DNA from: Acanthaster planci
Lineage: Eukaryota > Echinodermata > Asteroidea > Valvatida > Acanthasteridae
NCBI RefSeq assembly: GCF_001949145.1
Contig: NW_019091422.1
Location: 1,324,407 to 1,388,406 of the forward strand
Direction: 5' to 3'
Length of the DNA: 64,000 bases
In this document: in pieces, positions 13,425 through 25,848 of the stretch
Layout: each line of letters begins with the position of its first letter
Numbering within the stretch: position 1 is the stretch's first letter
Notes under the pieces: generated by a model
The model's input: only the letters and a program-made list of their open reading frames with translations
What the model was told of the DNA's origin: nothing
The model's database searches: none
Made by a program: the position numbers and the translations under genes

Positions 13425-13551
13425 CACTATAGTGCGCCACCAAGAGTTTGCAACGCGTTGGCCAATCACTGTGCGTGTTTGGAAACGATGGAGAGATTTG
13501 GCGCATTGTGATTGGCCAACGCGTTGCAAAGTCTTGGAGGCGCACTATTGC
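13425..13551. mobile_element. MITE family 1, copy 1
   Basis: A palindromic element. The left arm (from CACTATAGTGCGCC, then CCAAGAGTTTGCAACGCG and TTGGCCAATCAC) is mirrored by the right arm ending in GGCGCACTATTGCG. Arms of about 50 bases flank a short centre. It shares terminal and subterminal sequence with 25251-25416. No coding capacity. No clear target-site duplication could be assigned. Confidence 0.75.
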
Positions 13552-14828
13552 GACTCTCACGTGTTCAATTCTTTGTTGTCCAAAAAAATGGAAATTCTTC
13601 TTGTTCGCTTTACATACACATTCATGACGCATCGGCATAATATAACACCGCAGTATGCATCCCTATTTGTGACCCAGCCTTCAAATCGAGTCACAAGTCC
13701 CCGGAGCAACCTTTTGAGTGGAAGACCTTTGAGAGAATCGTGCCCGTGCAAATTGACAGGAACCCTCAACATTTTTCGCCCATTATTGCTGTCCATTTTT
13801 CATCAGGACGCCCCGAATTCGTGATACATCGAAACAAAGAACCCACTTTGATCTCTCTCGTGCAAACTAGAATAAAATCAGATATCAAAAATATGGCCTG
13901 AAGACTCATCTTGTGGGATCAGGTCACGCTTTGGTCTGGTGGCAGTGTGATTTGCCTCCATTTTGTGGAGGATGGAGGAGGTGTGGCCACGCCCACCATT
14001 GGGTGTGATTCTGGGAGCTGCTACACCCGGTATACGCAGAAATGCCAAGTGCTGCAGCCACGATCCCGTGTGTTGCGCATTTCTTGTGGCTGGTTCTCAT
14101 CGGAATTTATTCTTATTTATTAAGCGGTAATATTTGTGTACTACACAGTTAACAGCTCATTAATGTTAATACCCGACGGAAATGAAATAGAATGCACCAC
14201 CAAACACTTTTTATAACAGAGTTGGACATATTTAGCTGTATCGTCACATTGTATCAAGGGCTAGGGAATGAATATCCTATGAAATCCGGTTTAGATTCCA
14301 TGGGAAAAATTGAAACTGCTGCTATTGCAGTCCGGATTCCGCGTTTACACCGCTTTTGTGCTTCACACTGTGCTTGTGCCCCTTTTGGTTCAACCTTGAT
14401 CCTTATTTAAAGTGATGAATTTAGCTCAACAGCCGAGAATTGTAATTCCACAGTGATTTGGTTTCGTATGCTCCTGTGTTCGTCGTTTGTTGTGTTAATA
14501 GGCCCATAGTCTGACAGTTATGGCGTCACTGTAGATCTGTTCTCGTAGCATCTTCGTGTACATAGATGTATGAATACCATGTGTACCGTTACTATCTGAA
14601 TAAACCGTAATCTTGATCTCGATTGACACGTAGTAGTGTGCATCCGTCGTTCTTGATTTTGGAAGTTATCGTTTAATTGAATGAATGGAAACGTGTCCTC
14701 GAAAGGCTATTACCCGGCCCCGGAACACCGGCTTAGTCCCCTCCTGCCTTCCAATGTACGCGGTCGACGGTTATACTACCGAGGACCTCTTGCGTCCCTT
14801 CTTTTCTTCCAGTTGTAGACAAACGAAC

Positions 14829-14929
14829 GGCCTGTTTGCTTCGATCAATGACCCTATAAGCTGGTAAGCGCTCTCCTCTAGGCGGGTTCTGGTGTCGACC
14901 CGGATCCGATCGAGTGAGACAAACAGGCC
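14829..14929. mobile_element. MITE family 3, copy 1
   Basis: A short element bounded by perfect inverted termini GGCCTGTTTG / CAAACAGGCC, with weaker inner pairing (TCGATC...GATCGA). The same terminal motif bounds 41722-41857. Non-coding. The target-site duplication is not clear. Confidence 0.6.
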
Positions 14930-17900
14930 CTAAATCCCGTGCGCCGATTTGGCCTCCCCCGTCACACGTATTCATGTTTGCCACTCTTTTGCAATGTCAC
15001 TACCATCGTTTTTGTCGTCGTGCTTGGCAAACCATGGCTGGCCCTGAGAATAAAAAATTATGTATTTCTTCAAAGAAATTTAACACCTTCACTAGACGAC
15101 TTCCCTATTCCGTCAACACTTTTGCAAATATGTTTTGGGACGAAGATGTGAAAAAACAAGGATTAATTTTCTGTAGTCTTTTGCCGCTTAAGGCAATTTG
15201 GTGGCCACTGTTTGCAAAAACGAAAGCCACAATTCAGGGTCGAACCCCTTCACCTTGAACGAAGATTAATCGTAAGGTCGCAGTTATTTAGGCCATGGGC
15301 GTACTTCCAAACCGTTCTTTATCGTCACTCTTGCGTGAATCGAAGATGACGTTGCAAACCAAGCGAGCGTGGCGGATTTTCTCATCAGTCCCATAGTGTG
15401 GACAGGATCTTTTCCCTTTTTGATCGTCCTTGGGCCTATAGTCCGTGCCATTTTGTTAATTGTCTAGAAATAGCAGACCATGGAGGTCAGAAACATGGCA
15501 ATCCTGACTTTTTTTTTTACCAAACAAGTACATGTACAGCGATGGGGGGGGGCTTCATAATTGGGATTGTGAGCACTCTCCTTTTCAGAAACCATTGCCT
15601 TTGCAGTACAATTCCATTGTAACGCTTGCGCCTGCGCTTCTTTGAATAGAGGTCGCTCCAAATGGCCATGGAAAAGCATGACAATAGGAGCTCTTCAATT
15701 TGATTGACCATCAATCGTGTTGTTCATGGGCGTGGAGATTAGACTCGACGGCACAGAAAAATCTCGTTTCTCGGCTGGGCAAAGGTAATGTGTATTCGCG
15801 TTGATAGCAATACGTTTAAAATGCCGCAGAGCTCCTTGAAATGAGCTTACGCCGAAGTCTGCCAAGTTTTAAAAGCAGCTTATGAACTTTGCTTAGGAAG
15901 TACCCCGAATTACTCATAAAAAATTAAGAACCGGAAAAGGTTTATTCTTTGCGGCTTGAATTATATTGAAGGCCAGAATGTAGAAAAAAATGTGGACGTG
16001 TGGATGGAAATGCATTCACTCTATAGGTTTTAGATACGAATATTGCTGTCGTGTAGATGTCATGTCACGTACAGCGTGCGTAAAAAAGTCAAAGCACGCA
16101 CTACGAAACGTGGGATAGTGAAACGATAAAACACAGTTTTTACCGTGTGATTGAAGTCCAGTGGAAGTGTGAATTTAGGCCTACCATCTCTCTTTCCTTA
16201 TTGGGGTGGAGTTTAGTTGGATCAAATTGGGGGGGGGGACGGGGTTTCGCTTATCACCACATTTTGCAAAATGATTGTAATTTTTGCCCCACCACATTTG
16301 GGTGGTGGCTTATGCAAAGTCCAGCAAACGAAAAAGTGTAGCGACATGCAATGTGCCTGTCCTGAAAAAAAAAACTGCTTAATCACAAACGCCCCAAGGG
16401 AAACAGAGAAACACAAATTTATTTCGAAAATCACAGAAATTGCAGCAGCCATGCAAACAATAGGAGGCCTTGGGCGCCCTGCTTCCGCGGAAAGACGTAC
16501 GCCACCGCAGAAGTACCACAGTCATCCAGGCAGCTCGGGAGTGGTGGACATCATTTCATCAGGCATTATTACCATTGTCGTTATTGGATCAANCCTCAAA
16601 AGCCGTAAGTGTCTCCGCTAGCTAGTTACATTTATAAATGTGAAACAGGCCTGCACAGTGCTTTGTTTGGCGTTAGATTGTCTCAGAATCGTAACTGGTA
16701 CTTTGTTTTTGACGTTAATTGTGATAGTTTCATTTCCTGCCGGTAGAGATACCGCGACCAGGCTTACATATTGTACACGTACAGTGTACAGTGGCGTTTA
16801 CGTGCTTAGTTTTATAGCTCCGTGTCATGTTGATGACACGGCTTTAGGTTGTAGGGTTTGTGTTCATTAGCAGAGAGTTTGTTTGCTGACGGGCCGGGGC
16901 TGGCCTTGTTTGCACTGATACCTGTCAACTGAATATGTTAAGATTTTGGTCCTTTGATGGCCTTGACCGGGAGTCTAGCAAAGGAAGTTAACGCATGTAG
17001 TGCACGCAACAACCTGAGTTCGCGTGCACCCACGTAAGGTTTGAGCCGAAGTCGGAATATTGTTCACGCACACGCTGTCCGTGGACTATATGACGTAGAG
17101 CAAGATATTTCATCGTTGGTTAGCAATTGTTTTCAAACTAGATTTGTTGTAAGCTTCATATCTTGCCGTAATTAGTTTCTTTGCTGGTCTACTATTCCAT
17201 GGTAGATTTCGTGGCGGCCAGTTCAAGTTGTTCCTCGCAGTGAAACGAATCACAGACCCCGCCTATCGTGCTCACCTAATGTTGTACGTGTCATGTTGGA
17301 TGATATTTCCGGTATCTCGCCAGAGATGTCTTAGTATCCAATAGGTGGATGTTCAGTCGGCCCAGTCTGCCAACCGACTACAAACTATTCAGAGCAAATG
17401 CAGAAATCAGATACGCTTTCACTGCCTTTGCTCAAACGGTCGTGCGGCTGTCCATCGAGAATCACGTTATCCACTCCGAACGGAGAGAAAAGCAGGCGTG
17501 TTTTTCAATCAATTAAATGAACTTCACTGTCCTTTGGCGCGAACTCACTGCATAGGCGCACAGCTTGAGGTTTATTGGCGTTTGGCGCGGAGCACAGTAA
17601 GGCCGCACCCGAATCTCTTGTCTAGAGCTAGGTCTAGGTCTTCGCTCCATTGGAAATGGAGACGCGCAGATGATAGACCAAGCCGTAGCTCTGGAAGTCT
17701 GTTTCGGTCAAGGCCTAAGCTGGACGCTGGAATGTATGGTCTTCTCGTGCTCGCCGAACGCAAACAAGAACCCGGTTCGGGTACTTTGTACCCGTCTTTC
17801 TTTCACCGATGAGGGTGCACTTCAACTCGGGGCGGTTTTTGATAGTGACGCGTCACGCGAACGCACTTCGATAACTGTTAGGCACAGTGTATCCCCACCA

Positions 17901-18474
17901 AAAGCAACAAAATAAATATTGAATTTTGTGGCGATTATGTTAGTTTTGCATCAAAATGACACTGAATTAGCACCTCAAAGTCACATATCCCCTCTGACCT
18001 CTGATAGGGCCCATTTTATTCACACACGGTAATGGATGGCTGAACAATAATTCTTTTTGGACAATGGGACCACGTTCAGTTAGAAATTCCAGCAGAAGTC
18101 CAATTCTCCCTCGCTGCAGTGAAATGTTTGTAACGAATAGGCTAGATGTATTCGTAATGCATACTGTTGGAAAGATCTGAGGAATCTGTGGCTTTAATAA
18201 GGTGCTACTTGGCATTTTGGTGTACAACCAATCTCTACAAAAGTGAAAATAAATTTTGTGACGGTTTTTTTTATACGCTCTGTATAGGCCTAATGCAGTG
18301 TGACATACTAGAAGTGAGGTATTTTTAACCAGGTGTTTAAGGCTCTTTCCGATTATGTCGTTTGCTAGGCCGTGCTTGCCCATTGCCGCTCTTTTTTCTT
18401 TTTTTTCTTTTTCTTGTTTGGTGCATTGTTTATTTTGAGTTCATTGGTGGAATGACTTAATCACTCAACAGAAC

Positions 18475-18480
18475 TATAAA
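18475..18480 (+). promoter_or_regulatory. TATA box of Reeler gene 1
   Basis: CTATAAAAG lies about 150 bases upstream of the start codon at 18631, giving a predicted cap site near 18505 and a 5' UTR of roughly 125 bases. Position and sequence fit a core promoter. The cap site is inferred. Confidence 0.55.
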
Positions 18481-18630
18481 AGGGAAATTGCGTTGGCTGT
18501 AGCATAATGTACATGTAGCATTTTTTCATTCTTTTTCTTCGTTTTGCAAAAAAGACCACCCTTTATTTTTTTGTTATTACATTTCTAGCGTGATATTTTT
18601 CAAGAATCCTCTCCATCAAAAGCAATAAAC

Positions 18631-21600
18631 ATGATGTATGCTGTCTTCCTTCTGGCGGTCGTGCCTGCTGTGTTGGGTTTTAGCAGCGGGCCGCCGGTGG
18701 GGTCGTCTAATCCTAATCTTTGCACCGACATGATACCGACCGGTCACAACAGCGGGACTAGTCTGGCCAGTGACACAGCCAACCCGCCTTACACCATCAC
18801 CGCGTCGGGAGACGAGTACACGAGGGGCGGCTCCTTGACAGGTACGTCATGTCGACTGAAATTGTCAGCCGGAATTAAAAGCTTTTTCTTCATTTGGCAA
18901 TGGCAAAGCACTGAAATAAAGCTTCCTTACAGATTAATGTCATTCATGCTGATGAAGAATTTCAATTTGTGATTAATTATATTCAAATTTTTAAGCCACA
19001 CTCAAAAGACTTAAAGTAAGGCGTGAAACCCCAAACAGACTGATGCCGCCCCATTTATCAGATTAAAGAGTAATTGAAAATAGAATCTGGCAACGCGACC
19101 CCAAAAAATGGCTTCTCTGTCATTAAGGTGTAATTATTAGCGCCTTTATCCCAAATCACCTTTTGAAGATGCATACGTGTCTCTACGTGGGTGGGTTTGT
19201 GAAAGTGTGCCGCCTCGGGGATGGTTCGAAGTTGACCCGGACTTATGGTCCTATTTTCCACCTTAACCGTGCTGCTACTTCTGTAATCAGTTGTACAGTA
19301 CGTTTTGTATGCATGAAAACAATTTTCGCTACAAAACTAGACTTGGATCAAGTCGGACCTACGTTGCTCTTCCCCAGTCAGCCATCTCTTCACGGCACAC
19401 AGTACACCGTCGCGCTCGGCCGTTCGCATTACTTCTCTTAAAGTGCCCTCATTTTGATAGCCTTTCCGCGGCATCGATGTCAAAGATTTTTTAGAGGTTT
19501 GGTATATAAACTATTAAACAAAATATTTACCCTGAAATAATAATTGGAGTCTGCAACTTCTTCGGCCTCTTCTTGACTCGTTTTACTTCTTGTTGATTTC
19601 TTTAAAGTAACAACTTAACAAATGTGTCCTTCCACGGGAATATTCACCGTATAAGGAGCAAACGCTACCCAGTTAGATCCTATCCCTGTATCCGGACACC
19701 AATTGAACTTAAATGGCCGCTTAATTAATAAAGGGTGTAGCTCTCACAAGCAATATTCTTGTAGCACCGCACAACGAAGGAGTGACAGTGAGATAATGCA
19801 GCATGCAAGATGGAGCATCAAAAGTGGACAACCCCATTTTCTCATTTTCTGCTAGTAGATTTTCGGGGTTTCGGACTTTGCCTGAAGCATTTTCAAAAAA
19901 CGCAATTTTCCGCCAGGAGAAATTTGGATTTTACTTTAACAACTCTTCGTGGCGCGTCAAGAGTGGACAACTAAACACTTCAAATTCCCACTGGCATAAT
20001 GACTATAATGCTTCAAAAGTGGACAACCCACTTTCTCATTTTTGGCTAGAAGATTTTCGGGTTTGGGGAATTTGCGCAAACCATTTTCAACAACTCAATT
20101 TCGTAGTCTTCGTAGCGCCTCAAAAGTGGACAACTAAAAACTTCAAACTTCAAAACTTCAAAGCAAATTTTATTTGATGCTCCCAAAGAGGACAACCCCA
20201 TTTTCTTATTTTCTGCTGGTAGATGTTAGGGTTTTTTTTAAGTTGCACTATCCCTTTTCATAAAACCCAATTTTCTGCTAGCAGAAATTTGGGTTTTACT
20301 TTGACGACAGCGGGGTGGTCCAAAAGTGGACAAGTTGAAAACTGAAACGACTGTAGCGATCCCTACGCTCAGAATGGAACGGTCTTGGGAAGATGGGCAG
20401 CCTACATTAACGGTAGAGGGCCAATGGTCTGACGGATGGCGTCGCAGCTCGGAAAAAAATTGAACGATTCCTATCAAGAGACTCACAGGAAATATAGAGC
20501 AAACAGGAAAGCGGCTTCCCAAAGCCTGTCAGTCCTCTTTGGTACCGCAAACTTCCAACTTCCCAGCCCATCCGTGTAATTAGAAATATGGCGGCGGCTT
20601 ACCGTCGGACATTTCCGTTTTAAATACCAGTAACTGAGCGCATGGTAATGTGTGTCCCCTAAACGATGCTGGCTGTAATGAACCATCATGGTGTCCATGC
20701 CCAATAGTGTCATTGAATTTGTTGTGAAACGAAAAAAGGTTTGAATTGAAAAAAGTCTTGTTAAGAGAAGAAGCTAAGTGCTGTTTAATCAAGTGAACCG
20801 CGAGTTTCAAAAAGGGGAAAAATAGAGAAAGTAAAAATGGTAAACATTAAAATGCAACGTGAACTTGCTGAATTACTTTCTACATCCCACAAATTCTAAA
20901 ACACATATTCAGCCAATAATTCCAATCACAAAAAAAAGATAGCCACGACGAAAATAAATCTTTCAGCCAGTAAATGACGTTATTCCCTGTTGTGATACAC
21001 CCCTTTTCACTCTTTCTATAGTTACCATCACTGGAACAGGTGGCAATGACTTCAAGGGTTTTTTCATCCAAGCACGCCGCGCAGATCCCACCCGGAACAA
21101 CGACGTTGCCATAGGAACGTTCTCCAGTCCGCCTGTTACTACGCAGCTTCAGACGTGCCACGATGTGGAAAATGTAAGCAGCATCCTGTACAAATTATGT
21201 AAATCGCGTTTAGAGGCCTACATGTCCTCTTGAAAATGAGAAAGTGTTGCCCCGATTATCTGTTGAAAATTTAGAATGAAGTGCTCCATTTTATATCATT
21301 TGTCATAAAAAGAGGGGGCACTTTCTGACTTGGAGTTAACGGGCGTCGCCCGGATTGAATTTTGAATTACATGTAGCATCATTGCATGCATTATATCCAT
21401 CCAATTTCAGTCTGCCTGGGGACATTCCAGCAGTGTGAATAGATCCTCGATTGCAGCGACATGGACTGCTCCTGCGCAAGACGAAGGCCCCATCAAGTTC
21501 AAGTAAGAAACGCCCAAACTCTACTTTTCCTCCCCCTTACTTAAAATACTAACATTTTGCGGCATTGATTGGGCAATGATTTTTATTCCCAGCAAAAATA

Positions 21601-23691
21601 AATGGATAGTTATCCGAATAAAACGGGCTAGTACCGTGCAGAATACACACCACTCCCATTCGCTTACGAGCAGTCACTGCACGCTTCATATTGTTTTCTT
21701 GATGGCTTTCTGGTCAGGGCCACCATTGTGAAAGGGGTACCAAACCGGGACTACTTTTACCTAGGCGTCATGTCTAACCAAATCAGCTTCAACGCCACTG
21801 GAGGGGCACCAACTCAACCACGTAAGTTTGTGCTCTTCTTTGCGATAGCAGTTTACCATCAGCATTAACATGCCCACTTTGACACCTCAGATGGGATTAA
21901 TACACCTTTAGTGGTATTATGTGGAAATACAGCCGTCATTTGGAATTGCATTAAGATGAAATCTACTTTATTTGGCATACGCACGACATGTGTCTATTTT
22001 GACAAAGAGCAAATGTCTTCCAGCTTTGGCGGCTCGAAGGGGATGAAAGTACTTTGGAACTCTCAGAAAAACAGATAAACAAAATTGGATGATACACGGA
22101 CAAGACTATGCACAGCCATAAATCACTTTTCCAAACATTTTTTCACTGTTAGTTTGTAAATATGTTGAAGTATAGTGTTTAGAGTATTGATGGATGGTGT
22201 GTAGCCATTGGACATTGATGTTTAGGAATTGAGCATCACATTTTCAGCATGAAGGTGATAGGGAGGTATTGTCTTAAATATAGTGAGCAGTTTTTAGAGT
22301 GACAAAACCTGGTCTAGCGCTCTCTTCTTGTCCACACCCGGAGCCCATGATCAGTTGGTTTACTCTCGTTGATTAAGTGTTATACTTTTGCCAGCTCTTT
22401 CTTGAAAACCTATCTACATTATGGATCTCCATTCAGTTATGACTAGCTTCATTGACACCCGCACCACTCATAGCCATAACATTGCAACGAAAACCGGGAC
22501 GCTGCTGACGCAAACCTCTGGAAACTTTACATTTCCTCATGCAGGAAACACCTGTTTGTTTCTTCTAGTTTAATATTCTGATTGTCTGAGCTGGATAGTC
22601 AAGTAGTCACCTGGAAAACTGGTGAAAACTCGCGTGCGAATGAAAGAAACGGTCTCTCTGACCTTTACTCCTGGCGGAAATGATCGACCACGCGCGTCAG
22701 TCGGAAGCAGTTCAATATTGCAGCCACAAATATGTCTCTCCCAGAATATGCAATAAAATTTTCCATCACGCAGTGGGTGTGCAAGAAATCATATTCTCGA
22801 GAAAATGCGATAAATAGCGCAATACTATATTCATATGACAACCACGATGAGAGGGGTACCCAGGCTCTTTTTGAGGGGGAAAGGGGTTGGGGAGGCTCCC
22901 AAGTGGGGGCAGTATTGTTCCACTTGGCCAAGTAGCGAGGTTCTGGGGGAGGGGTTAGAGAGTAGGAGTAATTCCTTGAAATTGGCCGGTTGAGAACCTA
23001 TTATAGTCTTGACAAGAATTATGCTGTGAGCCTAGCGATTCTGACATATTCGAATATTTCGTTTTTCTTCCAGCGGTTACCCCGACGTCGGGCGGTGAGT
23101 TAAAAATTTCATGCTTTTAATCCATCCTTTTTGAGCAGAAAATCACAATTCCTCTTCGAGTGGCACGAAGATTGGACTCCATTTTCTGGCATAGGCCTAC
23201 GTTTCATTCTTAGTTTATGTAGCTGCATACGCAATATGCAGTCGCATGTAGGAACCTTTTCTTTGAAGGTGGATTTTCGTAAGGTTTTTTTCAGTTATTC
23301 ATTAGTCCAACATAATTCCCAAAACTTGGTCAAGAGAAGCCAATGGGACTCAATCGACAGTTGGAGCTATGATCAAACGTCGTTACGTATTACAAGCAAG
23401 TGTGCTTTTTTAAGTGCCTATAAAAAGTATTTTTGTCGGTTTTCGTTGCCGACTTGAAGTGAAAGTGAAGTTAAATTTTCGGTTTCTCGATCCTAAGTTC
23501 AGTTTGTTCCCCCGTTTGGGGAGGGGGACAGGTCCCCATGCCCACGAAGCTTTGCCGCACGGCCGAAGATCTAGTACTTTTATAATCCAGATTTTTTTCC
23601 CATCTGTCCAGGACCCAGCCACTCTGTGTCCGTCACCCTGGCTCTCGTGGCTGCTCTGCTAGCCTCGTTTCTCAGCGTTCACAAGTACTAA
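18631..23691 (+). CDS. Reeler-domain secreted protein, paralogue 1
   Basis: Six exons: 18631-18841, 21022-21173, 21411-21502, 21718-21821, 23074-23094 (21-nt microexon), 23612-23691 (TAA). They give 219 residues with intron phases 1-0-2-1-1. Residues 1-16 are a signal peptide (MMYAVFLLAVVPAVLG). The body matches the Reeler domain: SGPPVGSSNPNLCTDM near the N-terminus, DFKGFFIQARRAD in the middle, then a CHDVEN Cys motif, SAWGHSSS and TATWTAP-like strands. Cys31 and Cys116 probably form the conserved disulfide. The C-terminus is hydrophobic (VTLALVAALLASFL) with a three-residue tail, suggesting a GPI signal or single membrane anchor. Short Reeler proteins include insect defence proteins of the noduler/l(2)34Fc type, so an extracellular immune role is plausible but inferred. 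Tandem paralogue at 27967-31793. Confidence 0.88.
19810..20345 (+). repeat. Diverged tandem repeat with AAAAGTGGACAAC core
   Basis: About three copies of a roughly 170-195-base unit lie in intron 1 of Reeler gene 1. Each unit starts with a CAAAAGTGGACAACCCCATT-like block and a TTTCTGCTAGTAGATTTTCG-like block. A second, shorter AAAAGTGGACAACTAAA block occurs about half a unit later. Copies are well diverged; no coding potential. Confidence 0.65.
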
Positions 23692-24584
23692 ATCCAGCGA
23701 AGTCACGATACCAAGATGATACCAAATCGCTTAAGATGCTTTTTTGTGCATTAATTTGTAGTAGTTTTAGTTGGCGTCGAAACAGCTTATTGCAGTTTTA
23801 GAAAGTATACCCAGTACACGGTTTTGGCTGAGGCCGGCAGAGTATTTCATGCAAGTGGATAGGAACTTGCTTAAGCCGTCACACCTGTAGGCTTCCATAG
23901 CCACATGTGTAATTACCGGCCGTAGCCAAAATCTGTGGGCGGAGCCATAGGTACTATCCCTACTTTTATTGGTGTGTCTAACGACAACTGAAGTGGTATT
24001 AGGCATTGTCCAAATCCTGAGCCTGGAGCTATATGTCTTTGCCAGTTTCTGATATATTGCGTGAATACAGGCCTCAGTGGACGAAGCCGTAGCTGCGGAA
24101 GATAGGTTTGAACATGGCTTTCGTGAATGCATTTTGGGCGTGAAATTAGTGGGGATTTTGTAATGCTTGGAATGACTCGTGCAAATAACGTGTAGCCATA
24201 AACTTATAGGTTGAACGTCCAGCCAGGGGATATTTTGTTTGGAGATTTTTTTTTCACTTTGCTGTAGTCAGTTCTGNNNNNNNNNTATTCCAACAGCGCA
24301 TGGCCAACCAAAGCACGTTCGTGGCTATTCTTATACGCCGACTCACGCACTTCTGTTCCAGAAAAGACCTACCGAACCGCGGTTCATTGTTCAAATGGTA
24401 TGTTTGTGCATTTATAACTTTGTAGTGCGCAATACCTTTGTGCATTATTATTTGTTTGCAGAAGACAATCAGCTTTTTTCTAATTTTAGTTTCCATCTAT
24501 AATTTGATCAGATATAACCGTAATAACAGATTAATACAGTTTAAACGATTCACGCATTTATCGGCTGTCGAGCAGTATAGATAT

Positions 24585-24690
24585 CAAACTGGGGTACTTG
24601 AATTGGGTGCCAGACCTGGATGATTCTGCCCTGGTTGTGCCCCTGAGAAAGGCACTTTACCACATCCGCCGCAGGGAATCTGTGTAGACG
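24585..24690 (+). repeat. Dispersed repeat fragment (GTGCCCCTGAGAAAGGCACT)
   Basis: The block contains TTGTGCCCCTGAGAAAGGCACTTTACCAC. Close variants of it (with TTGAGCAAGGCAC) are a hallmark of widespread repeat elements in aquatic deuterostome genomes. Only a short fragment is present, with no recognisable tRNA head, so the family is not assigned. Confidence 0.4.
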
Positions 24691-24721
24691 GGAAGACATT
24701 TTGTTGATTTTTCTAAAACAG

Positions 24722-25195
24722 TTTGAACGCACAAGGATGCAGACGTTAAGTCGGTAATCAGTTTCTCGCTGTAAGCAATTTAGCTTTGTAAGCCATATTT
24801 TGTAAGTAAGATATAGCGTTAGTCTACGGTTGTAAAATTCAGGTATCAATCGTCAAGTTAGTTTCTTTTGTTTGTGTTTTATTGCTTTTTTGCTTGAAGA
24901 AGGCAAGTAAACTCACCAATTGTACACAGAGTACTAAACCCCTTTCTAATCAAGGCATAGATCATTTTCTGAACGAACAAGGATGCAGAGGTACATTCGG
25001 TAATCAGCCTTAATATTTCTGTGTTAGCAAGATGAGCTCTGTAAGCCATTTTTGTTAGCAAGATATAGCATTAGTCAGCGGTTGTAAAATTCAGATATCA
25101 ATTATCAAGTCAGTTTCTTTTGTTTGCGTTTTACTTTTTTTCTGCAAGAAGGCTAGCAAATTTGCCAGTTGTACACAGAGTACTAAACCCTTTAC
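24722..25195 (+). repeat. Tandem duplication of a ~244-bp unit
   Basis: Copy 1 (about 24722-24950) and copy 2 (about 24966-25195) share long blocks in the same order: ACAAGGATGCAGA, GGTAATCAG, TGTAAGCCAT, AAGATATAGC, GGTTGTAAAATTCAG, TCAGTTTCTTTTGTTTG and TTGTACACAGAGTACTAAAC. Point and indel divergence is moderate. Both copies are non-coding. Confidence 0.8.
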
Positions 25196-25250
25196 AGTAC
25201 CGCTATGAAAATCTTAATGTTTCAACGCTTTTTAGCAAATACGGCCGTTC

Positions 25251-25416
25251 CACAATAATGCGCCACCAAGAGTTTGCGCACGTTGCACGTTTGCAACGCG
25301 TTGGCCAATCACAATGCACGGAATTTGTCGACCCATCGCGCGTTTGGAAAGGTCGACAAATATCGCACGTTCTGATTGGTCAATGCGTTGCAAGCTCTTG
25401 GGGGCGCACTATTGTG
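25251..25416. mobile_element. MITE family 1, copy 2
   Basis: A second palindromic member of the family at 13425-13551. It starts CACAATAATGCGCCACCAAG and ends with the mirrored GGGGGCGCACTATTGTG. The GCAACGCGTTGGCCAATCAC subterminal block is shared with copy 1. This copy has a longer centre containing a second inverted pair (GTCGAC...GTCGAC). Non-coding. Confidence 0.78.
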
Positions 25417-25711
25417 AATCGCTCGTATTAAAGTACAAAAGATGGAGTTAACAAGAATGTCAGCATAAAATGTATTAAAAGGGTGAAAGCAAAGATTGGT
25501 GAGTGTTAGCTGAATGGATATTGCAGCAACTTGCGACGGTGAGCCTACCACCTAGTCCCAGCAGCGTGAAACCAATATGGAAAACTCTCTTTTTGCAAGT
25601 GACAAACCAAACAAGATGAGATATTCTGTAGAATAGGGATTGTTTGAGATCTTCCAAGCTTCACGTGAAATCGTCACACAGTTCGTTTCACTCACTGTGA
25701 GCCCACAGTTA

Positions 25712-25848
25712 GTCTAGGAGAGGGCGCAATGTTCATAGCAACGGGAGCTCCTTTGGTGAGAACCACTGTATAGTGTTGCGGTCCTCGTCACTACCAACAA
25801 AATGAACACTCCCCACCGATGAGGGGGTGCTTCTGCTCGAGGCGGATA
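25712..25848 (+). repeat. Dispersed repeat, forward copy
   Basis: This segment matches the reverse complement of 29722-29903 in three ordered blocks: GTCTAGGAGAGGGCGCAAT...GGAGCTCCTTTGG, AAAATGAACACTCCCCACC and GATGAGGGGGTGCTTCTGC...GGCGGATA. The two copies flank the first exons of Reeler gene 2 in opposite orientation. Family unknown. Confidence 0.65.

Larger units (their letters stand above)
9772..18470. other. RSF1 3' flank and gene-poor interval
   Basis: No convincing coding exon was found. Open frames here are short and compositionally random. Possible RSF1 poly(A) signals (AATAAA) occur at 11360-11365 and 14599-14604; the second would imply a 3' UTR of almost 5 kb. The interval holds one copy each of two palindromic elements (13425-13551 and 14829-14929). 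A GATGAGGG-TGCACTTC block near 17810 resembles part of the repeats at 25712 and 29722. One ambiguous base lies at 16593. Confidence 0.5.

Noticed and set aside
13432-13824. 130-codon frame
   Set aside because: It runs through the palindromic MITE and unrelated flank; no protein family features.
17345-17812. 155-codon plus-strand frame
   Set aside because: No recognisable domain, no splice or promoter context and random composition.
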